A stretch of DNA of 64,000 nt from Cyanobacteria bacterium FACHB-471 (lineage in GTDB: Bacteria; Cyanobacteriota; Cyanobacteriia; Elainellales; Elainellaceae), in contig JACJOC010000058.1 in NCBI GenBank assembly GCA_014695345.1, positions 1 to 64,000 on the forward strand. Direction: 5' to 3'. Below are positions 58,351 to 64,000 of this stretch, piece by piece. The notes beneath the pieces were generated by a model that did no database searches, was not told the origin of the DNA, and was given only the letters and a program-made list of their open reading frames with translations. The position numbers and the translations under genes are program-made. How positions within the stretch are numbered: position 1 is the first letter of the stretch; every line of letters begins with the position of its first letter.

Positions 58351-58837
58351 CTTGGGTGTGAATTTGATTTTGATGTCGTTTGACCAAATAACGCTTGAAC
58401 TGTACACCCTGCCGTTCAACGATTTCAGTGTCATAAAGATGAAAACCAAATTTTTTGAACAGCCCTAAACTAAATTCGCTAGCTTCTGCATAAAGGCGTT
58501 GAATTCCGTTACGGCTAGCGTGATCGAGAATTACCTGCATCAGTGTAGAACCGAGACCTTGACGGATGCGATCGCTACGGACATAGGTTGATGCTATATG
58601 TCCATCCGCTGCAATGCCTGCAAAACCTAGAATCCCAGTGTTATCCACCACCACATAGGTAGTTGGCTGCAAAATGAGTTGGCGAAAGCGATCGGCATCA
58701 GTTGCTGTAGAAGCCCACGCTACAGTTTGCTCTGGAGTGTAGCGCTGAGGTGCGGTAGACAAAACAGATTGGTGAAACAACTCTGCCAGTTCTGCCAAAT
58801 CCGATTCTTGAGCAACTCGAACGTTCATCATGCTCAT
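58334..58837 (-). CDS. GNAT family N-acetyltransferase
   Basis: The protein has 167 residues. The N-terminus VRVAQESDLAELAELFHQSV is the usual first strand and helix. Motif A is STYVRSDRIRQGLGSTLMQV (about residues 83-102). YVVVDNTGILGFAGIAADGH is the beta sheet before it, and IQRLYAEASEFSLGLFKKFG the motif B helix. Starts at 58837 or at Met4 (58828, MNVRVAQ) are possible. It overlaps the end of the glycosyltransferase gene by 17 bases, convergent. The substrate is unknown. Confidence 0.86.
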   Translation of the reverse strand: MSMMNVRVAQESDLAELAELFHQSVLSTAPQRYTPEQTVAWASTATDADRFRQLILQPTTYVVVDNTGILGFAGIAADGHIASTYVRSDRIRQGLGSTLMQVILDHASRNGIQRLYAEASEFSLGLFKKFGFHLYDTEIVERQGVQFKRYLVKRHQNQIHTQVTTEV

Positions 58838-59103
58838 CTTCTTAGAAAGCTCCTAAAAGTCTCTGAAACAGCTAAATGGAGCAGCCCGTTAAAGCTTTTG
58901 TCTGAATACTCCGGAAGAACATTGAGAATTGTGAATTATTGAACTGGGGTGATCGTCCCTACAACTCTGTTCAGTTATTCACTGACGGTCCGACAAATCT
59001 GTTGAAGCAAGGAGATGAGGATTCAGACAGAAATTTAGCGTAACGTGGTCAACCTTATACCACGCTAAGTTCGTTGATTTAACAAGGGGCTCAACAGCTA
59101 GCA

Positions 59104-60321
59104 ATGAATGTATTAAAAGGTATCCTACCGCCAAAATTCTCAGGGCTGATTTTTTTAGGACTGTTCATTATCTACTCTGCCCTATTTTTGTTCTACGATC
59201 AGCTCCGTTTTCCGCTGATATGGGATGAGAAACACTTTTGGGAAGCAAGTTTACTGTTTAGCCAACGCCTTGTTCCTGACTTAAACCAGCTTAGAAACTA
59301 TGGAGCGCTCAACACACCACTACCATTTATTGTTTTTGGCGTGCTTGAGTATCTGTTTGGCAACGGCATCTTCACAGGTCGTTTGCTCAACCTAATTCTC
59401 TCATTGGTGATGGTTTGTCTAATTGTATTTCCACTTGCTCAAAAAAGCAAAAACGGCATACTAGCGGCTTGTGGACTACTAATTTTTCCGTATTATCTTT
59501 GGTTAAGTACTCATCTTTATACAGACATCATTGCTACCTTTTTTGTCTTTTTAGGATTCTGGCTCTATCTCCGCAACCAGCACTTGTGGAGCAGTGTATC
59601 GTTCATCTTGGCGATCGCATCCCGCCAATACATGCTGGCTTTTCCAGTAGCGCTAGCTGCCTATGAGCTAATGTCTTCCCTTAAAGCTGGATTTCAATTT
59701 CGTCCGCGACAGTTAGCACCCATAGCAGCAGCAGCAACGATTCTAGGATGGCTTTGGCTGTTTAAAGGCCTCGCACCAGAAGCAGCGATCGCCACCCAAA
59801 GCACACCCTCTGTACAACAGGCAACCTGGTCATTTTCGCTCAGTCCTAGCCTATACTTCCTGAGTTGCATCGGACTCTACTTTGTCATTCCAGAGTGGAT
59901 TTTGTTTAGCAGAAGCTTCAGCTTCAAACAAATTCTTAGCTTTAGAAATGTTGCTTTAATGCTTGGTTTGTTACCTGCCTTTGTATTTTTTCCGCCTCTA
60001 GAAGCACACGGATTACTCATTAAAATTGAGAATTTCTTGCCCGCTCCGTCAGTCATGCTGGCAGTATTTTATGTTTTGGCTTTTCTAACTTGTGTACGTT
60101 TTTCGCGAGCCAACCTTGCCTTCTGGCTGCTATTTGTCAACTGCGGACTCATGCTCAAAGCCTACCCTTGGGACAAATATACGCTGCCGTTGCTTGTAGT
60201 ATTTTGGTACTTCAAATCAACCAACATCCTGGATAGTAGATTTCAGAGTGCAGGAAATGATTCTCAAAAGGCTAAGACTGCTACTCCGGAAGATAGTGGT
60301 TTGTTTAGGCAATCTTTGTAG
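59104..60321 (+). CDS. GT-C-like polytopic membrane protein
   Basis: The protein has 405 residues and about ten membrane helices. RFPLIWDEKHFWEASLLFSQ (about residues 34-53) carries an Asp-Glu pair in the first outside loop, as in GT39-like lipid-linked sugar transferases. LNTPLPFIVFGVLEYLFG and YLWLSTHLYTDIIATFFVFL resemble the ALG10/ArnT group in placing the second loop. There is a short charged tail. I cannot name the subfamily. It lies between the TPR-glycosyltransferase gene and a GT2/Wzm/Wzt block, all on the plus strand, which supports a role in glycan assembly. Confidence 0.75.
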   Translation: MNVLKGILPPKFSGLIFLGLFIIYSALFLFYDQLRFPLIWDEKHFWEASLLFSQRLVPDLNQLRNYGALNTPLPFIVFGVLEYLFGNGIFTGRLLNLILSLVMVCLIVFPLAQKSKNGILAACGLLIFPYYLWLSTHLYTDIIATFFVFLGFWLYLRNQHLWSSVSFILAIASRQYMLAFPVALAAYELMSSLKAGFQFRPRQLAPIAAAATILGWLWLFKGLAPEAAIATQSTPSVQQATWSFSLSPSLYFLSCIGLYFVIPEWILFSRSFSFKQILSFRNVALMLGLLPAFVFFPPLEAHGLLIKIENFLPAPSVMLAVFYVLAFLTCVRFSRANLAFWLLFVNCGLMLKAYPWDKYTLPLLVVFWYFKSTNILDSRFQSAGNDSQKAKTATPEDSGLFRQSL

Positions 60322-60632
60322 TTCTAAAGTAAAAACACGGAGTTGTTTAGCAGTAGATAAAGAATAAATGAAGTCTGCACACTCTGCGACACAACTAATT
60401 GCAGGTAACGTATGATACTCATAAGTGATTCTACAGGGACTGCTACGTACTACCTAGAGCATTTACGGTTGTGCAGACTAATGAAAATAATTGATCCTGA
60501 TTGCCCCTGCACATTCCCTCAGTTAATCATTCAATTAATCGCTCTATAATCTGCAACTCAGAACTTGAAACCCAAGTTTTAAGCATTACTACCCCCAGCA
60601 AAGTCCCCCTTTGGTAGTTAAGGAATTCTTAG
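60322..60632. other. 311-base spacer before the GT2 gene
   Basis: No gene is supported. An NtcA-like GTA-N8-TAC occurs at 60405-60418, but the spacing to a -10 element is not convincing. The 3' part is the upstream region of the glycosyltransferase gene. Confidence 0.4.
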
Positions 60633-61730
60633 ATGAAAAGTGTTTTAACGGCTTCGCCTTTAGTTTCAGTCATCATTCCAGCATACAACGCAGAAGCTTT
60701 TATTCAGAGAACTCTCACTTCCGTTTTATCTCAAACCTACAAAAACCTGGAAGTCCTAGTCATTGACGATGGCTCCACCGATCGCACCATTGAAATTGTT
60801 CAAGCAATGGCTGAGGGCGATCGCCGCATTCACCTACTTCAGCAACCTAACTCCGGTGTAGCCGCTGCCCGTAACCTGGGCATCAAACATGCCAAAGGTG
60901 AGTTCATCGCTCCCCTCGATGCCGATGACATCTGGTATCCCCAAAACATTGAAAAGCAAGTTCAATGCTTTCTGACATCTGATGAAACTGTCGGACTAGT
61001 ATATTCCTGGTCAGTAGATATTGACGAGAAAGATGTTCCGACTGGCGAATTTAGAGCCGCAAACATCGGAGGATATATTTACAAAGCACTAATCTGTCAT
61101 AACTTTTTAGGGAATGCTAGTGCTTCTCTAGTCCGTCGAACTTGTCTGGAAAAAGTAGGCTACTACAATCAGGAGCTAAGAAAGCAAGGAGCTGAAGGTT
61201 GTGAAGACTGGGATTTGTATCTAAGAATTGCTGAATATTATCAATTTCGGGCTATTCCAGAATTCTTGATCGGCTATCGCAAGATTTCCAGCAGCATGTC
61301 AGGCAACTTTAAGAAGATGGCAAGATCTCATGCCTTGATGCTCCAAACAGTCCAAAACAAACATCCAGAAATGCCCACTCTGCTCTATCGACTCTCTAGC
61401 AGCAGTTTTTATATGTACCTTGCTCGGCAGAGCAGTCAATATGGCAATGACTGCGGTACTCTGTTTTGGCTTGTACAAGCTTTAAAGGCAGACTACATCA
61501 CTCCACTAATACGCTATGGACTATATATGCTTAGCCTAAAAAGTCTGTTAAGGCTAAGCATCCGATCCATGAAATCTATATTCTCCCTAAATAGTCCAGA
61601 TCAGATCTATCGCAGATCTGGACAAAGCCCCCATCTCATAAGCATCGCAGAGCTTCAATCCAGGCACTTTAGCATCAAATTCAAGCTGTTTGCTGGGCAC
61701 GTGCTACACCGCCTATTGTTGGCAATCTAA
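60633..61730 (+). CDS. GT2 family glycosyltransferase
   Basis: The protein has 365 residues. VSVIIPAYNAEAFIQRTLTS and VLVIDDGSTDRTIEIVQAMA form the GT-A nucleotide-sugar binding half. NSGVAAARNLGIKHAKGEFI and APLDADDIWYP supply the metal-binding DxD motif. ASLVRRTCLEKVGYYNQELR and CEDWDLYLRIAEYYQF, with its ED acceptor region, complete the domain (about residues 8-220). The last 140 residues are helical. It begins the plus-strand block ahead of Wzm and Wzt, 25 bases before Wzm, and probably adds a sugar to the exported polysaccharide. Confidence 0.92.
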   Translation: MKSVLTASPLVSVIIPAYNAEAFIQRTLTSVLSQTYKNLEVLVIDDGSTDRTIEIVQAMAEGDRRIHLLQQPNSGVAAARNLGIKHAKGEFIAPLDADDIWYPQNIEKQVQCFLTSDETVGLVYSWSVDIDEKDVPTGEFRAANIGGYIYKALICHNFLGNASASLVRRTCLEKVGYYNQELRKQGAEGCEDWDLYLRIAEYYQFRAIPEFLIGYRKISSSMSGNFKKMARSHALMLQTVQNKHPEMPTLLYRLSSSSFYMYLARQSSQYGNDCGTLFWLVQALKADYITPLIRYGLYMLSLKSLLRLSIRSMKSIFSLNSPDQIYRRSGQSPHLISIAELQSRHFSIKFKLFAGHVLHRLLLAI

Positions 61731-61755
61731 GGTTTAGTGAGAGGGAGAGAAAACC

Positions 61756-62565
61756 ATGGCATCTAGCCGATACATCAAAAAGTCTTTGCGCCGCGATCAA
61801 GTTCATCAGATTCAATACATTTACGATTTGATTCGTGAGTTGGTTGGTCGCGATATTAAGCTGCAATATAAGCGATCGATGCTAGGCATTGCATGGTCTT
61901 TTGTCACGCCACTAATGCAATTAGTGGTTTATTATTTCATCTTTCGCTTAGTTCTGTCCCTTGATATTCCCAATTATGCAGCCTTTGCCTTCAGCGGCAT
62001 GTTGGTGTGGACTTGGTTTCAAGCCTCTTTGTTCCGGGGAGCTAGTTCAATTACAGATGGTCGGGAACTGATTCGGCAGCCCGGATTTCCGGTTGCGATT
62101 CTACCGATTGTTGCTGTCACGACTAATCTTGTAAATTTTTTGTTATCTCTCCCGATCCTGCTCCTGTTTTTAGGAAATGAGGGAGGTTGGCTTAAGCCAG
62201 CATTTGCACTGCTTCCTATTCTCATCTTGATCCAGTTCTTACTGACTCTCAGCCTGACTTATCTGGTTGCTGCTATTAACGTCACGTTTCGCGACACTCA
62301 ACACATCTTAGGAGTTCTTCTTAATCTGGTCTTTTACCTAACTCCAATCTTTTATGACACGGATACGATTCCAGCCCAATACCTTCAAGCGTTTCATCTC
62401 AACCCGATGACTTATTTGATCGAGGCTTATCGTACTGTATTGCTTGAAGGAGCGCTGCCGGGCTTGCTACCACTTCTGTTCTTGACTTTGATGTCTCTGG
62501 GTCTTTTGTTTGGTACTTATCGGATCTTTCGACGAGCAAGCTACCGTTTTGCAGAGGAATTGTAA
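61756..62565 (+). CDS. polysaccharide ABC transporter permease (Wzm type)
   Basis: The protein has 269 residues and six membrane helices. The N-terminal DLIRELVGRDIKLQYKRSML and GIAWSFVTPLMQLVVYYFIF are the hallmarks of the ABC-2 exporter family. RQPGFPVAILPIVAVTTNLV and FYLTPIFYDTDTIPAQYLQA (the YLTPIF motif) complete the match. It moves undecaprenyl-linked glycan across the plasma membrane together with the ATPase encoded next to it. The stop codon is directly followed by the Wzt start (62566). The GT2 gene precedes it. Confidence 0.93.
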   Translation: MASSRYIKKSLRRDQVHQIQYIYDLIRELVGRDIKLQYKRSMLGIAWSFVTPLMQLVVYYFIFRLVLSLDIPNYAAFAFSGMLVWTWFQASLFRGASSITDGRELIRQPGFPVAILPIVAVTTNLVNFLLSLPILLLFLGNEGGWLKPAFALLPILILIQFLLTLSLTYLVAAINVTFRDTQHILGVLLNLVFYLTPIFYDTDTIPAQYLQAFHLNPMTYLIEAYRTVLLEGALPGLLPLLFLTLMSLGLLFGTYRIFRRASYRFAEEL

Positions 62566-63834
62566 ATGCAGCACGCCATTCTCGCGCAGGGCTTATACAA
62601 GCAGTTCACTCGATATCATGCAAATAAACCCACGACGCTGCAAGAAGCAATTTTGCGCGGACTGCGTCGCATGAAACCCATCGACCAGTTTTGGGCACTG
62701 CGTGATGTTAGCTTTAGCATTGAGCCGGGACGGATGGTGGGGCTAATTGGCCGCAACGGGTCGGGCAAATCAACGTTGCTCAGGCTTTTGGGGGGAATCG
62801 GGCGACCTGACAAGGGAAAAATCAGAACTTACGGCAAAGTTAGGGCTTTGCTCGACTTGGGTGTGGGATTACATCCTGACCTGACTGGGAGAGAAAATGT
62901 TTTTGTGAGCGGCGTGATATCTGGGCTAACGCGACGTGAGGTGCAGCAACGCTTTGACTCAATCGTGGGATTTGCAGAGCTAGAGTCTTCAATTGATAAT
63001 CCTCTACGTACTTACAGCACAGGGATGAGATTGCGACTGGGCTTTGCGATCGCTGTGCATACTTCTCCTGAAATTTTGCTCCTGGATGAAGTGCTCGCGG
63101 TAGGAGATCTCTCGTTTCAGCGAAAATGTCTGGACCGAATTAACCAGTTTAAGGCAGAAGGATGCGCCATCATCCTAGTTTCCCATGATGAGTCTCAAAT
63201 CCAGCAGCTTTGTGATGAAGTCATCTATTTGCGTGAGGGGCAATTGGTCGCGCATGGTGAACCCGAAATCGTGATCGGACAATATGTTGCCGAAATCAGT
63301 AATCGAACACATCAACGCACACCACAAGAACATTTAACTTCAACTACAGAGTCCGGCATTGAACTGAGGCTACACGAAAATCGCTTTGGTTCTCTGGAAA
63401 TGCAGATTACAAACGTGCAATTGCTAAGTGCAGCAGGGTTCACCGTTAAAGAATTGCACAGTGGTGACGCACTACAAATCGAGATTGAATATTCAGCGCC
63501 TCAGCCGATCGCTTCCCCCATCTTTGGAGTGACGATAACCCGTGAAGACCAACTTGCTTGTTACGACACAAACACAGCAGCAACTGGACAAGCGACACCA
63601 ACAATTCAGGGACAGGGGAAAATCACGCTTCACTTAAAGAGGTTGGATCTCAACAGCGGACAGTACTACGTCAACGTGAGCATTTATGAGTCGGAGTGGA
63701 ACTATGCCTACGATCACCATTGGCATGTTTATCCTTTGCTGATTCGGCAGAGTGGCTATGAGAAGGGAATATTGAGTGTGCCTCATCAGTGGGAGTTTGA
63801 CAATGCTCAAACCCTTGCACACAGAGGTCACTAG
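62566..63834 (+). CDS. polysaccharide ABC transporter ATP-binding protein (Wzt type)
   Basis: The protein has 422 residues. The ATPase covers residues about 1-245, with Walker A GLIGRNGSGKSTLLRLLGG (about 62-80), signature TYSTGMRLRLGFAIA and Walker B EILLLDEVLAVGD, plus H-loop LVSHDESQ. A linker leads to a C-terminal Wzt_C-like beta domain (about 265-410): EMQITNVQLLSAAGFTVKEL, EIEYSAPQPIASPIFGVTIT, LNSGQYYVNVSIYESEWNYA. That domain recognises the end of the glycan in O-antigen exporters. The gene starts directly after Wzm without a gap, so translation is coupled. The glycan type is unknown. Confidence 0.93.
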   Translation: MQHAILAQGLYKQFTRYHANKPTTLQEAILRGLRRMKPIDQFWALRDVSFSIEPGRMVGLIGRNGSGKSTLLRLLGGIGRPDKGKIRTYGKVRALLDLGVGLHPDLTGRENVFVSGVISGLTRREVQQRFDSIVGFAELESSIDNPLRTYSTGMRLRLGFAIAVHTSPEILLLDEVLAVGDLSFQRKCLDRINQFKAEGCAIILVSHDESQIQQLCDEVIYLREGQLVAHGEPEIVIGQYVAEISNRTHQRTPQEHLTSTTESGIELRLHENRFGSLEMQITNVQLLSAAGFTVKELHSGDALQIEIEYSAPQPIASPIFGVTITREDQLACYDTNTAATGQATPTIQGQGKITLHLKRLDLNSGQYYVNVSIYESEWNYAYDHHWHVYPLLIRQSGYEKGILSVPHQWEFDNAQTLAHRGH

Positions 63835-63917
63835 ACCAATCTAGTGAAACTGTTTCGAGACAAATCTGAAGTACGACGTGCATTAACTACGAGGCTGCCC
63901 GTGCTACCTATTGCGAG

Positions 63918-64000
63918 ATGACAGATATGGCTTACTCGACAACTTCTGAAAATCCGGCATCGAACAGCAACCTTCATCTCGTGGTCGTCGAGGCATATGA
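63918..64000 (+). CDS. start of a gene cut by the right window edge
   Basis: ATG 63918 (or ATG 63927) opens a frame to the last base. It encodes MTDMAYSTTSENPASNSN and then LHLVVVEAY, which begins like the first strand of a Rossmann-fold protein. It follows the Wzt gene by about 80 bases, and a glycosyltransferase would fit the context. It is too short to be sure. Confidence 0.4.
   Translation, partial: MTDMAYSTTSENPASNSNLHLVVVEAY

Noticed and set aside
60405-60418. GTA-N8-TAC, like an NtcA box
   Set aside because: No well-spaced -10 element follows, and about sixteen such matches are expected by chance in 64 kb.
1-64000. CRISPR arrays, prophage genes and intact insertion sequences
   Set aside because: No regularly spaced direct repeats with unique spacers, no transposase motifs and no phage structural genes were seen.

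Overview
The window is a 64 kb piece of a cyanobacterial chromosome. Three things show this. The octamer GCGATCGC (HIP1) and its core recur throughout. There is a tRNA-Leu(UAA) gene split by a group I intron, and a conserved ndhL / DUF3007 / trpA block. Many other genes are small families known mainly from cyanobacteria. The mix of families would fit a Leptolyngbya-like lineage, but that is an impression; nothing here fixes the genus. There is no prophage, CRISPR array or intact insertion sequence.

Layout. 0-9 kb: small cyanobacterial proteins, a CHASE histidine kinase, a methyltransferase, a MocR-type regulator, a DoxX membrane protein, a Cys-cluster protein and an LpxB-like glycosyltransferase. 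10.4-15 kb: a 1491-residue membrane-anchored STAND ATPase with six extracytoplasmic repeats. 15.3-17 kb: a short accessory patch with a foreign-looking gene beside a 17-bp inverted repeat and an antitoxin-like gene that has lost its toxin. 17-24 kb: a second MocR regulator divergent from two acetyltransferases, then DUF29, recR (apparently with a non-AUG start), a response regulator, lipA and a LivH-type permease. 24.7-28.2 kb: two large GT-C-like membrane proteins. 28.3-34.4 kb: a complete BMP-type nucleoside ABC transporter with a 2-oxoglutarate/Fe(II) oxygenase. 34.5-39.8 kb: a tightly packed leftward set of histidine kinase, START-like protein, orphan sugar permease and GT39 transferase. 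40-43 kb: a HerA-like ATPase convergent with an unknown protein. 43.6-48.7 kb: tRNA-Leu, ndhL, DUF3007, trpA and aroF. 48.9-55 kb: glmU, an HD-GYP response regulator, an alpha/beta hydrolase, membrane proteins and a zinc-ribbon protein. 55-64 kb: a surface-glycan region with a TPR/double glycosyltransferase fusion, a GT-C protein, a GT2 enzyme and the Wzm/Wzt polysaccharide exporter, continuing past the window edge.

The most striking find is the aroF (DAHP synthase) leader. A 22-codon reading frame with a good ribosome binding site has nine aromatic residues, eight of them in one nine-residue run. An intrinsic terminator follows, and a CCCGGGT segment at the leader stop codon can pair with its 5' arm. 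This is the layout of a ribosome-mediated transcription attenuator that senses charged aromatic tRNAs. Just upstream lies a second structured element with its own terminator and a competing pairing.

Other notable points are the membrane STAND ATPase with a Cys-X10-Cys pair in each of six outer repeats, the non-AUG recR start, the oxygenase beside the nucleoside transporter, a 53-bp perfect palindrome upstream of glmU, and six 14-bp tandem repeats inside the transporter locus.
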